From Lachnospiraceae bacterium (GTDB taxonomy: Bacteria; Bacillota; Clostridia; Lachnospirales; Lachnospiraceae): a stretch of DNA of 36,588 bases. The first letter of the stretch is position 1. Every line of letters starts with the position of its first letter. The position numbers and the translations under genes are program-made. A model generated the notes under the pieces. It worked only from the letters and a program-made list of their open reading frames with translations. It did not search any database and was not told where the DNA came from. The DNA lies in NCBI GenBank assembly GCA_024692715.1, contig JAILMH010000055.1, positions 1 to 36,588 on the forward strand, given 5' to 3'. Shown piece by piece: positions 7,428 through 15,369 of the stretch.

Positions 7428-8885
7428 ATGAACTATATTGGTGTGGATCTGGGGACATCTGCAGTCAAGCTCATGCTTATGAAGGCTGATGGAGAGATCT
7501 TAAAGATAGTTTCCAGAGATTATCCGGTGAGTTTTCCTCATCCGGGATGGTCTGAGCAGAATCCTGCAGATTGGTATAAGGCAGTGGTCGATGGTATCGG
7601 GGAACTGACAGAAGGAACTGACAAAAGTGAGATCGCTGGAATCGGTGCCGGAGGACAGATGCATGGACTTGTGGCGCTTGACAGTAATGATGAAGTCATA
7701 CGTCCGGCAATTCTTTGGAATGATGGAAGAACTTCTGAGGAGACTGAGTATCTTAATGATGTTATCGGAAAGGACAAGCTATCTAAATACACCGGTAATA
7801 TCGCATTTGCCGGCTTCACTGCACCGAAGATCCTTTGGATGAAAAAGCATGAAAAAGAGAATTTTGAGAAGATCAGAAAAATAATGCTGCCAAAGGATTA
7901 TATCAATTATAAACTGACAGGTGTTCACTGCACAGATTATTCAGATGCTTCCGGAATGCTGCTGCTTGATGTTGAGCACAAATGCTGGAGCAGCGAAATG
8001 GCGGATATCTGTGGTATCAGCCTTGATGTTTTGCCAAAGCTTTATGAAAGCTATGAAGTGGTGGGTACACTTCGTAAAGAAGCAGCAGAGGAACTTGGAC
8101 TTTCTGAAAATGTCAAGGTAGTCGCAGGAGCAGGAGATAATGCAGCTGCAGCTGTGGGCACGGGCACGGTAGGTGATGGAAGATGCAATATCTCGGTTGG
8201 AACCTCCGGTACGCTGTTTATTTCAAGTAAAGATTTTAGAGTTGACAGTAATAATGCACTTCATGCTTTTGACCATGCAGATGGTCACTTCCATCTGATG
8301 GGATGTATGCTGAGCGCGGCCTCATGTAAAAAATGGTGGTTTGAAGAAATTCTTAAAACTGATGATTATGCCGGAGAGGAAGGCAGGATAAAAAAACTTG
8401 GTGAAAATAACGTATTTTTCCTGCCATATCTGATGGGTGAGCGCTCGCCTCATAATGATCCTTCTGCGAGAGGCGCTTTTATCGGGATGAGCATGGATAC
8501 CACAAGAGAGGAAATGAGTCTTGCTGTTCTTGAGGGTATCATGTTTGGCTTGAGAGATTCTCTTGAGGTGGCAAGAAGCCTCGGGCTTAAGATAGAAAGA
8601 AGTAAGATCTGCGGAGGAGGTTCAAGAGGAGCTCTTTCAAAGAAAATTGCGGCATCTGTCATGAATCTTAAGATAGATGTGATAGAAAATGAGCAGGGAC
8701 CTGCACTTGGGGGCGCAATGCTTGCAGCAGTCGGATGCGGAGAGTACGCAGATGTCGAAGCTGCGGCTGATGCGATAGTAAAGGTTGTTGAAACAGTTGA
8801 GCCGGATAGTGAGCTTGTGGCTAAGTATGAGGAAAGATATCAGAAATTTAAGAGCTTTTATCCGCTGCTCAAAGGAAAGTTTTGA
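7428..8885 (+). CDS. xylB: Xylulokinase (FGGY family)
   Basis: A 485-residue kinase phosphorylating D-xylulose to xylulose 5-phosphate for the pentose phosphate pathway. Features in order: the N-terminal phosphate loop DLGTSAVKLML, the XylB segment WSEQNPADWY, MHGLVALD, WNDGRTSEET, the ATP-site region GDNAAAAVGTG with SVGTSGTLF, the FGGY signature YLMGERSPHNDP, and the adenosine motif GGGSRGALSKKIA. The length is typical for XylB. ATG 7428 is preceded by GGAGGAAGTT; the frame stays open for 25 codons further upstream, but that part overlaps the promoter. It lies 32 bases before the isomerase-family gene and is probably co-transcribed with it. Other pentulose kinases share the fold; xylulose is the best match to the motifs and the ROK context. 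Confidence 0.9.
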   Translation: MNYIGVDLGTSAVKLMLMKADGEILKIVSRDYPVSFPHPGWSEQNPADWYKAVVDGIGELTEGTDKSEIAGIGAGGQMHGLVALDSNDEVIRPAILWNDGRTSEETEYLNDVIGKDKLSKYTGNIAFAGFTAPKILWMKKHEKENFEKIRKIMLPKDYINYKLTGVHCTDYSDASGMLLLDVEHKCWSSEMADICGISLDVLPKLYESYEVVGTLRKEAAEELGLSENVKVVAGAGDNAAAAVGTGTVGDGRCNISVGTSGTLFISSKDFRVDSNNALHAFDHADGHFHLMGCMLSAASCKKWWFEEILKTDDYAGEEGRIKKLGENNVFFLPYLMGERSPHNDPSARGAFIGMSMDTTREEMSLAVLEGIMFGLRDSLEVARSLGLKIERSKICGGGSRGALSKKIAASVMNLKIDVIENEQGPALGGAMLAAVGCGEYADVEAAADAIVKVVETVEPDSELVAKYEERYQKFKSFYPLLKGKF

Positions 8886-8917
8886 CTATATAAAGCTTAG
8901 GAGAGAAGGTAAGAAAA

Positions 8918-10411
8918 ATGAATAGGATGAAAAATACACCAGAGGTTAAGGTAGGTATTGTTGCAGTAAGCAGAGACTGTTTTCCGGCTCCGCTTTCAAA
9001 GAACAGAAGAGAAGCCCTTGTGAAGGCTTATGAGGCAAAATATGACAAGAACGATATTTATGAGTGCCCGATAACTATCATCGAGAGTGAGATAGATATG
9101 GTCAATGCCCTTGAGGATATCAAGAAGGCAGGATGTAATGCACTTTGCGTATATCTTGGAAACTTTGGTCCAGAGATCTCAGAGACTCTTCTTGCAAAGC
9201 ATTTTGATGGTCCTAAGATGTTTTGTGCAGCTGCAGAGGAAAGCCAGAGTGGACTTCTCGACAGCAGAGGAGATGCATACTGTGGTATGCTTAATGCCAG
9301 TTATAATCTTGCACTTAGAAATACTCATGCATATATTCCGGAATATCCTGTCGGAGATGCTGAGGATTGTGCAGATATGATACATGATTTCCTTCCAATC
9401 GCAAAGGCAGCGTATGCTCTTCAGAACCTTAAGATAATCTCTTTTGGACCTCGCCCGATGAACTTCCTGGCTTGTAATGCGCCAATCAAGCAGCTTTATA
9501 ATCTTGGGGTAGAGATCGAAGAAAATTCAGAACTTGATCTTTTTGAGTCATTTAAGAACCATGAAGGTGACAGTCGAATTCCTGAAGTTGTAGAGGATAT
9601 GAAGAAAGATCTTGGAGAAGGAAATAAAATTCCGGAAGTTTTGCCTAAACTTGCACAGTATGAGCTCACACTTAAGGATTGGGTAGAAAAGCACAAGGGC
9701 TACAGAAAATATGTAACACTTACAACAAAGTGCTGGCCTGCATTCCAGACTCAGTTTGGCTTTGTTCCGTGCTATGTAAACAGCCGTCTTGCAGCTCAGG
9801 GAATTCCTGTTTCATGTGAAGTTGATATTTATGGAACCCTTTCAGAGTTTATAGGTGAAGTTGTTTCTGATGATGCAGTTACTCTTCTTGATATCAATAA
9901 CTCTGTTCCAAAGGATATGTATGCCGAGAGTATCAAGGGTAAGTTTGACTATAAACACACTGATACCTTCATGGGCTTCCATTGTGGAAATACCTGCACT
10001 TCAAAGCTTGCTTTCCATGAGATGAAGTATCAGAAGATCATGGCAAGCACTCTTCCAAGAGAGGTTACCAACGGAACGATAGAAGGTGATATAATTCCTG
10101 GAGATATCACTTTCTACAGACTTCAGGGTACGGCAGAAGGTGGACTCAGAGCTTATATTGCTGAGGGAGAAGTCCTTCCTGTTGCAACAAAGTCTTTCGG
10201 CTCAATTGGTGTATTTGCAATCAAGGAGATGGGAAGATTCTACAGACATGTACTGATCGAGAAGAATTTCCCTCATCACGGAGCAGTTGCATTTGGTAAG
10301 CATGGCAAGGCTCTTTATGAGGTATTTAAGTATATTGGTGTTAACGTAGATGAAATCGGCTATAATCAGCCGGCTGGAGTACGTTACCCGACAGAAAATC
10401 CATGGGGATGA
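8918..10411 (+). CDS. L-fucose/L-arabinose isomerase family protein
   Basis: A 497-residue cytoplasmic protein of the FucI/AraA superfamily. The N-terminal part (residues 8-170) is the Rossmann-like substrate domain. The C-terminal half carries the metal-site signature: glutamate in SCEVDIYGTL, aspartate in TLLDINN and histidine in FPHHGAVAFG, matching the Glu/Asp/His ligands of fucose isomerase. Members interconvert aldoses and ketoses using Mn2+. It sits 32 bases after xylulokinase, the place where a xylose isomerase is expected, but it is not the TIM-barrel XylA. It may make D-xylulose or D-ribulose from a pentose, or work on another sugar whose ketose the kinase accepts. ATG 8918 follows GGAGAGAAGG; a second ATG lies three codons downstream. 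The family is sure; the substrate is not. Confidence 0.82.
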   Translation: MNRMKNTPEVKVGIVAVSRDCFPAPLSKNRREALVKAYEAKYDKNDIYECPITIIESEIDMVNALEDIKKAGCNALCVYLGNFGPEISETLLAKHFDGPKMFCAAAEESQSGLLDSRGDAYCGMLNASYNLALRNTHAYIPEYPVGDAEDCADMIHDFLPIAKAAYALQNLKIISFGPRPMNFLACNAPIKQLYNLGVEIEENSELDLFESFKNHEGDSRIPEVVEDMKKDLGEGNKIPEVLPKLAQYELTLKDWVEKHKGYRKYVTLTTKCWPAFQTQFGFVPCYVNSRLAAQGIPVSCEVDIYGTLSEFIGEVVSDDAVTLLDINNSVPKDMYAESIKGKFDYKHTDTFMGFHCGNTCTSKLAFHEMKYQKIMASTLPREVTNGTIEGDIIPGDITFYRLQGTAEGGLRAYIAEGEVLPVATKSFGSIGVFAIKEMGRFYRHVLIEKNFPHHGAVAFGKHGKALYEVFKYIGVNVDEIGYNQPAGVRYPTENPWG

Positions 10412-10438
10412 TTGTTAAATAAGAATTTGATATATCTG

Positions 10439-10474
10439 AAAGCAGAGATGCATTAAATGTGTCTCTGCTTTTTT
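10439..10474 (+). terminator. Intrinsic terminator of the pentose operon
   Basis: AAAGCAGAGA (10439-10448) pairs with TCTCTGCTTT (10462-10471) and runs into TTTTTT. The loop holds a small inner CAT/ATG pairing. It ends the xylulokinase-isomerase transcript just before the hairpin array begins. Confidence 0.85.
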
Positions 10475-10480
10475 GTGTGT

Positions 10481-10832
10481 CGGGGGCATAAATGTAGAGA
10501 AAGTGAAGCTTATGCCCCCGGATGGAAAGCGGCGGGGGCATAAATGCAGGGAAAGTGAAGTTTATGCCCCCGGATGGAAAGTGTCGGGGGCATAGATGCA
10601 GGAAAATTGAAGCATATGCCCCCGGATGGAAAGTGGCGGGGGCATAGATGTAGGAAAAGTGAAGTTTATGCCCCCAGATGGAAAGTGGCGGGGGCATAGA
10701 TGCAGGAAAAGTGAAGTTTATGCCCCCAGATGGAAAGCGGCGGGGGCATAGATGCAGGAAAATTGAAGTATATGCCCCCGGATGGAAAGTGGCGGGGGCA
10801 TAAACGTAAGAAAAACGGAGCTTGTGCCCATT
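10481..10832. repeat. 52-bp tandem hairpin array, six units plus a decayed seventh
   Basis: Units start at 10481, 10533, 10585, 10637, 10689, 10741 and 10793, exactly 52 bases apart. Each complete unit is CGGGGGCATA, a 20-base purine-rich loop, TATGCCCCCG (or ...CCCA in units 4 and 5), then the 12-base linker GATGGAAAGYGG. The arms are a perfect 9-10 bp inverted repeat. Loops vary at only a few positions (consensus RATGYAGGAAAAKTGAAGYW). The seventh unit keeps the left arm but its right arm has decayed (TGTGCCCATT). The array fills most of the gap between the isomerase terminator and the ABC-transporter promoter region. There are no unique spacers, so it is not CRISPR. Function unknown. Confidence 0.95.
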
Positions 10833-10885
10833 TTAAAATAATTGAGTACAACATAGCAATTTGTGTCAAACAGAGAGCAATTTTT

Positions 10886-10965
10886 GTTAAGAAAAACTTT
10901 GGTAAAGATGATTTACTATAGTTAAGAAAAAACAAAACATAGCATTGCGAAAGTGCATTGCAATG
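10886..10965 (+). promoter_or_regulatory. Candidate control region of the sugar ABC operon
   Basis: TATAGT (10917-10922) is a plausible -10 box but has no good -35 partner, which suggests an activated promoter. An 11-base direct repeat GTTAAGAAAAA occurs at 10886-10896 and 10921-10931, 35 bases apart. GTAAA-N5-TTTAC lies just before the -10. Downstream is GCATTGC twice (10942-10948 and 10955-10961), the second forming a dyad with the first (CATTGC/GCAATG). Direct repeats around a weak promoter would suit AraC-type activation by the nearby regulator. This is inference. Confidence 0.35.
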
Positions 10966-10986
10966 GGGTATTTAGGAGGGACATGA

Positions 10987-12426
10987 ATGAAAAAGAGAAT
11001 AATGGCTCTGTTTATGTGTGGAATAATGGTTGTTTCAGCACTGACCGGATGTGGGGCAGCGTCTACAGGAGAGGCATCGGCAGCCTCGGATGCGCGGGGA
11101 GGAAGTACAGCAGATGGAGCAGAAGCTTCATCTACACCGGCAAACGGAGGAGATGAAGGTACGATAAATCTTTGGGCATTTACAGATGAAGTTCCGGGAA
11201 TGGTAAACAAGTATGTCGAATCACATCCGGATTTCCCATACAAGATCAATTCAACGATCATAGCAACAACGGAGGGCGCTTACCAGCCGGCACTTGATCA
11301 GGCACTGCAGGCAGGCGGAAGTGAGCAGCCGGATATATATTGTGCAGAAGCAGCATTTGTCCTGAAATATACACATGGTGATATGCAGGACTATGCAATG
11401 CCTTATAAAGATCTTGGGATAGATATTGATAACAAGATCAAAGAAGCCCAGATAGCACAGTATTCAGTTGATATAGGAACAAATACAAGCGGTGATGTGG
11501 ATGGACTTGGCTATCAGGCAACAGGCGGAGCATTTATCTACAGAAGATCGATCGCAAAGGATGTTTTCGGAACAGATGATCCGGCAGAGATCTCAAAGAT
11601 AATAGGCGGAGGAACAGGAAATCTGGATAAATTCTGGGAGGCAGCAGAGAAGCTTGCAGATAATGGTGATGCGATAATTTCCGGTGATGGTGATGTATGG
11701 CATGCGATAGAGAACAGCTCAGAACAGGGATGGATCAATGATGCCGGACAGCTTCAGATAGATTCAAAGAGAGAGGCATTTCTCGATATTTCAAAGGAGC
11801 TTACTGATAAGGGATGGTCAAATCAGACCCGTGACTGGCAGGATGCATGGTTCGCAGATATGAAGGGTGAAGGCTCAAAGCCGGTATTTGGTTTCTTTGG
11901 CCCGGCATGGCTCATTAACTACACACTTGCACCTAACTGCGGAGGAGAAAAGACAGGCGAAGGTACCTATGGTGACTGGGCAGTATGTGATTCACCGGTA
12001 GGTTTCTTCTGGGGAGGCACATGGCTTCTTGCAAATAAAAATATGGATAGTGCAAAGGTAAGTGCAGTTAAAGATATCATTGAATGGATCACACTTGATA
12101 CTTCAGAGGATGGACTTCAGTATAAGTGGGCTAACGGTACACTTAACGGAGAAGGTGGAACAAAAGACTCAGTTGCATCTGCAACAGTTATGGAAAAGTC
12201 AGATGGTTCACTTGAGTTCCTTGGTGGTGAAAATATGTTTGAATATTTTATCCCTGCAAACGAGTATGCAAATGGCAAAAATCTTACACAGTATGATGAG
12301 TCGATCAATATGGCATGGAGAGATCAGGTTCGTTCATACGCAGCAGGTGAGAAGGAAAGAGATGCGGCTTTGACAGATTTCAAGCAGAATATTTCAGATA
12401 CTCTGGGTATTGAAGCAGCACAGTAA
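10987..12426 (+). CDS. Sugar ABC transporter substrate-binding lipoprotein
   Basis: A 479-residue family 1 extracellular solute-binding protein. Residues 1-20 are a lipoprotein signal with the lipobox LTGC, so the mature protein is anchored through the cysteine. A Ser/Ala/Gly-rich linker follows to residue 55, then the binding domain starting GTINLWAFTDEVP. The segments QALQAGGSEQPDIYCAE and FFGPAWLINYTL are typical of carbohydrate-binding members of the CUT1 class. ATG 10987 is preceded by AGGAGGGACATGA. It is first in an operon with two permeases; the ATPase is missing, as is common where a shared MsmK/MsiK-type ATPase serves several importers. With the neighbouring GH3 enzyme, xylo- or other plant oligosaccharides are the likely cargo. 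Confidence 0.9.
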   Translation: MKKRIMALFMCGIMVVSALTGCGAASTGEASAASDARGGSTADGAEASSTPANGGDEGTINLWAFTDEVPGMVNKYVESHPDFPYKINSTIIATTEGAYQPALDQALQAGGSEQPDIYCAEAAFVLKYTHGDMQDYAMPYKDLGIDIDNKIKEAQIAQYSVDIGTNTSGDVDGLGYQATGGAFIYRRSIAKDVFGTDDPAEISKIIGGGTGNLDKFWEAAEKLADNGDAIISGDGDVWHAIENSSEQGWINDAGQLQIDSKREAFLDISKELTDKGWSNQTRDWQDAWFADMKGEGSKPVFGFFGPAWLINYTLAPNCGGEKTGEGTYGDWAVCDSPVGFFWGGTWLLANKNMDSAKVSAVKDIIEWITLDTSEDGLQYKWANGTLNGEGGTKDSVASATVMEKSDGSLEFLGGENMFEYFIPANEYANGKNLTQYDESINMAWRDQVRSYAAGEKERDAALTDFKQNISDTLGIEAAQ

Positions 12427-12434
12427 ATAAAGAT

Positions 12435-12471
12435 TGCAGATGCCGCGGAATGAGTTTTGGCGGCATCTGCA
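12435..12471 (+). promoter_or_regulatory. Strong intra-operon hairpin between binding protein and permease
   Basis: TGCAGATGCCGC (12435-12446) pairs perfectly over 12 bp with GCGGCATCTGCA (12460-12471), loop 13 bases, no T run. It fills the 61-base gap and ends three bases before the AGGAGGA site of the permease. Such hairpins commonly protect the upstream mRNA end, giving excess binding protein over permease. Confidence 0.75.
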
Positions 12472-12487
12472 GCAGGAGGAAGCATCA

Positions 12488-13492
12488 GTGAAACGATTGA
12501 AGAAGAAAAACAACTTTAGCTATGCAAAATATGGATATTTATTCAGTCTTCCATTTGTGATCACTTATATTATATTTTCCCTTTACCCTACGCTTTATAC
12601 TGCGTTGATCGGATTCACGGACCTTAAAGGCATCGGTAAAACAGATTTTCATTTTTTATGGAATGATCCGTTTCAAAATTTCAGAACAGTATTACTAAGT
12701 CCGACATTTCAGACAGCTTTTAAGAATACTGTAGTACTTTGGATAAGTAATTTTATTCCACAGATGGCTTTGGCATTACTTCTTGCAGCCTGGTTCACAG
12801 ACAGAAGAACTAAGATCCCGGGAACAGGGATCTTCAAAGTTATATTCTATATGCCAAATATCATTACTGCAGCGACAGTGGCAATTTTATTTAATGCACT
12901 TTTTGGATATCCAATGGGACCTGTAAATGACCTTCTGGTCAGATTTGGAATCCTGAAAGAACCATTCAACTTTCTGATAAAAAAAGGTTCGGCTCAGGGA
13001 ATCGTTATATTTATACAGACCTGGATGTGGTATGGATATACGATGATCGTACTGATCTCAGGTATTCTTGGCATCAGCCCGGATATTTTCGAAGCGGCGG
13101 AAGTTGATGGGGCTAATGGATGGCAGATATTCTGGAAGATAACCCTTCCAAATATAAAGACGATACTTCTTTTCACATTGGTTACATCGCTCATCGGCGG
13201 ATTAAATATGTTTGATATTCCAAAGCTTTTCCTGCTTGGAGGCCCTGATAATGCAACGATGACTACGAGCGTATTCATTTATAATCAGGCTTTCAGCGGC
13301 GCATACCTTTATAACAGGGCGGCAGCTGCTTCAATGATAATGTTTGTGATAATCGTTTCAGCATCAGCTCTTTTATTCTGGCTCATGAGAGATAAGGACG
13401 AAGAAGCTTTGAAGAAACTTAAGAAAAAGCAGATGAAAGCAGTAAAAAAAGAAAAGGAGGTAGCGCAGTATGAGACGCAGCTCATCCATTAA
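12488..13492 (+). CDS. Sugar ABC transporter permease (CUT1, MsmF/UgpA type)
   Basis: A 334-residue integral membrane protein with about six hydrophobic segments. The first spans FSLPFVITYIIFSLYPTLYTAL. The conserved cytoplasmic EAA loop reads EAAEVDGANGWQIFWKI, ending TLPNIK; this loop docks onto the ATPase. The tail is strongly basic (KKLKKKQMKAVKKEKE). I chose GTG 12488 because AGGAGGA lies seven bases upstream. The frame also offers ATG 12434, but that would place the strong 12-bp intergenic hairpin inside the coding region. The 3' end overlaps the next permease by 23 bases, indicating translational coupling. It partners that permease and the upstream lipoprotein. Confidence 0.9.
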   Translation: MKRLKKKNNFSYAKYGYLFSLPFVITYIIFSLYPTLYTALIGFTDLKGIGKTDFHFLWNDPFQNFRTVLLSPTFQTAFKNTVVLWISNFIPQMALALLLAAWFTDRRTKIPGTGIFKVIFYMPNIITAATVAILFNALFGYPMGPVNDLLVRFGILKEPFNFLIKKGSAQGIVIFIQTWMWYGYTMIVLISGILGISPDIFEAAEVDGANGWQIFWKITLPNIKTILLFTLVTSLIGGLNMFDIPKLFLLGGPDNATMTTSVFIYNQAFSGAYLYNRAAAASMIMFVIIVSASALLFWLMRDKDEEALKKLKKKQMKAVKKEKEVAQYETQLIH

Positions 13493-14306
13493 AAAGATTT
13501 TTATGCTTGCGGTCTGTATAGTTCTTCTTGTGATATCGCTGCTTCCGTTTGCGATAATGCTGGTAAATTCAACAAGATCCACCACACAGATACAGCAGCA
13601 TGCAGTTTCACTGATACCTTCATCATACCTGATGAAGAATCTGGCAGTCCTTTTGGGAAAGAGCTTTAATCCTGCAGTGGGATTCTTTAATTCAGCGATA
13701 ATTTCAATAGGAACTACAGCACTGGCGACATATTTTTCAACAATGACAGCATATGCACTTGTGGTATATGAGTGGAAAGCAAGAGACGGATTTTTTAAGT
13801 TTATCCTGGCAATAATGATGATCCCGGCGCAGATCACGATGATAGGCTTTTATCAGATGGTTTATAAGGTTCATATGACAAATCATCTTTCAATGCTCAT
13901 TCTTCCGGCGATCGCTTCTCCGGCTATGGTCTTTTTCATGAGACAGTATATGGTCGGAGCCCTGTCATTGGAAATTGTGCAGTCTGCAAGGATAGATGGT
14001 GCAAAGGAATTGTTTATATTCAATAAGATCGCGCTTCCTATAATGAAGCCGGCTATTGCAACACAGGCAATCTTTACCTTTGTTTCAAGTTGGAATAATC
14101 TCTTTACTCCATTGGTACTGCTTACGGATCAGAAAAAATACACACTTCCGATAATGATATCACTGCTGCGCGGTGATATTTATAAAACAGAATATGGAGC
14201 TGTGTATTTAGGACTTGCACTTACTGCACTCCCGCTGATAGTCGTGTATTTCCTTCTTTCACGATATATCATAGCAGGAGTTGCACTGGGAAGTGTCAAG
14301 GGTTAA
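13470..14306 (+). CDS. Sugar ABC transporter permease (CUT1, MsmG/UgpE type)
   Basis: A 278-residue inner-membrane permease forming the heterodimeric channel with the preceding gene product. It has about six membrane segments (first: IFMLAVCIVLLVISLLPFAIM). Its EAA-type loop reads VQSARIDGAKELFIFNKI followed by ALP. The start ATG 13470 follows AAAAGGAGGTAGCGCAGT and lies inside the end of the first permease gene. The C-terminus ends YIIAGVALGSVKG, the usual ending for this subfamily. The gene finishes three bases from the stop of the convergent AraC gene. No ATPase follows, so the importer depends on an ATPase gene elsewhere. Confidence 0.92.
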   Translation: MRRSSSIKKIFMLAVCIVLLVISLLPFAIMLVNSTRSTTQIQQHAVSLIPSSYLMKNLAVLLGKSFNPAVGFFNSAIISIGTTALATYFSTMTAYALVVYEWKARDGFFKFILAIMMIPAQITMIGFYQMVYKVHMTNHLSMLILPAIASPAMVFFMRQYMVGALSLEIVQSARIDGAKELFIFNKIALPIMKPAIATQAIFTFVSSWNNLFTPLVLLTDQKKYTLPIMISLLRGDIYKTEYGAVYLGLALTALPLIVVYFLLSRYIIAGVALGSVKG

Positions 14307-14318
14307 AGCTTAATCCCT
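14299..14318. terminator. Near-palindrome spanning two convergent stop codons
   Basis: AGGG-TTAA-AGC-TTAA-T-CCCT covers both the permease and AraC stop codons, which are only three bases apart. It can fold in either transcript with one bulged base. It lacks a clear T run, so a terminator role is weak. Confidence 0.3.
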
Positions 14319-15245
14319 GAAAGGTGAGCTTGAATAATTATGATATTTTGACGGCGAGATACCGGTTTCTTTGCGGAAAGTCCTTGAGAAAACATAGGGA
14401 CTGTGGAAACCGGTGCGAAAAGCCGTTTCTGTCACAGATACGTTGGAAGACAGAAGCTCTTCGGCGGCCTGGATGCGACAGTGGATAAGGTAGTCGTGAA
14501 AGGTCATTCCGGAATACAGCTTGAATAATCGTGTGAAGTGAAATTTGGAAAATCCCACATATTTAGCCGCAAATTCAAGTGTTATGTCTTCCATGTAATG
14601 ATCATTTATATAGCTTAAAAGTGATGCAAATTTATTTGGATCGAGCTTAGGATAACTTTTTCCGGAGCTTTCATCATTTGAGAATGAAAGCTGATCATGA
14701 TAGATCGCGGCACAGGCGCTCATTATGCATGAATAGGTGTAGAACTCCCACATTGAATCATGATTAAAATAGTACTCGGAAGATTTTTCAAGATACTTTG
14801 TAACTTCATTGTGAAGCTCTGGATTCTTGTCAGGAGTTATAAGAACTGCATGTTTCATGAGCGGCGCAATGAGCTGATAATCATGGAAATTATACATTGG
14901 TGCAGGGTCGATGAGCATTATGAAACGTGAGCCTTTGACTCCGCCGAGAAGGTGATGGAGCATGTGCGGCGGAATGATGAGGATATCGCCCTGATTCATG
15001 GAATAAGTTATCTGGCCGGCAGTTACAGTATAGCCGTTTTCAATGCATCTGATGATCTCGATAGCATTGTGGTGATGCGAACTGTAACGATCAAGCTGAA
15101 AATTATACCAGATTCGTAAATGAGAATTTTCGACGTAATCCACGACTTCAGTACGGCTGTGAATGTCTATGGGAGTAGAAGTTTTTTTGAGATCAGGCTG
15201 GCGATATTTAATCGGTGGATTATCAGATGTCTTGGAATTATACAT
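14310..15245 (-). CDS. AraC-family regulator with cupin sensor domain
   Basis: A 311-residue DNA-binding regulator. Residues 35-130 form an AraC-type cupin arm (IWYNFQLDRYSSHHHNAIEI, then GDILIIPPHMLHHLLGG), the likely sugar-sensing part. The last 100 residues contain the two helix-turn-helix motifs, starting at LLSYINDHYMEDITLEFAAK and followed by TETAFRTGFHSPYVFSRTF, with the closing P-S-K-Y-H signature. It lies between the ABC operon (convergent) and the GH3 gene (divergent), the usual place for a local activator of oligosaccharide uptake and cleavage. ATG 15245 has GGGGGTG at a spacing of eight bases. The inducer is unknown; xylo-oligosaccharides are inferred from the neighbouring enzyme. 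Confidence 0.88.
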   Translation of the reverse strand: MYNSKTSDNPPIKYRQPDLKKTSTPIDIHSRTEVVDYVENSHLRIWYNFQLDRYSSHHHNAIEIIRCIENGYTVTAGQITYSMNQGDILIIPPHMLHHLLGGVKGSRFIMLIDPAPMYNFHDYQLIAPLMKHAVLITPDKNPELHNEVTKYLEKSSEYYFNHDSMWEFYTYSCIMSACAAIYHDQLSFSNDESSGKSYPKLDPNKFASLLSYINDHYMEDITLEFAAKYVGFSKFHFTRLFKLYSGMTFHDYLIHCRIQAAEELLSSNVSVTETAFRTGFHSPYVFSRTFRKETGISPSKYHNYSSSPFRD

Positions 15246-15369
15246 TTCCTATACACCCCCAAACAAAGTTATGTAGAAAATAACCAAATAAAGTGTTTTA
15301 TTATACAAACATTATATAATTATGACCAAAAAAGGTCAAATATAAGTGTTCAATATTGAGGATAATCAG
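15246..15369 (+). promoter_or_regulatory. Divergent control region between AraC and GH3 genes
   Basis: TATAAT (15315-15320) is a perfect -10 box for the GH3 gene, but the -35 position is poor, which fits activator dependence. Immediately after it is a perfect dyad, TGACC-AAAAAA-GGTCA (15323-15338), lying where transcription would start. It could bind a second, repressing factor. Confidence 0.45.

Noticed and set aside
10481..10832. CRISPR array
   Set aside because: The repeats are directly adjacent with conserved linkers and there are no unique spacers or cas genes.
10341..10935. Two overlapping minus-strand open frames rich in Pro, His and Leu across the hairpin array
   Set aside because: They are read through the 52-base repeat, whose period is not a multiple of three; no ribosome-binding site is seen and the array explains the sequence fully.
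12434..12487. Earlier ATG start for the first ABC permease
   Set aside because: It would encode the perfect 12-bp intergenic hairpin as protein, and AGGAGGA fits GTG 12488.
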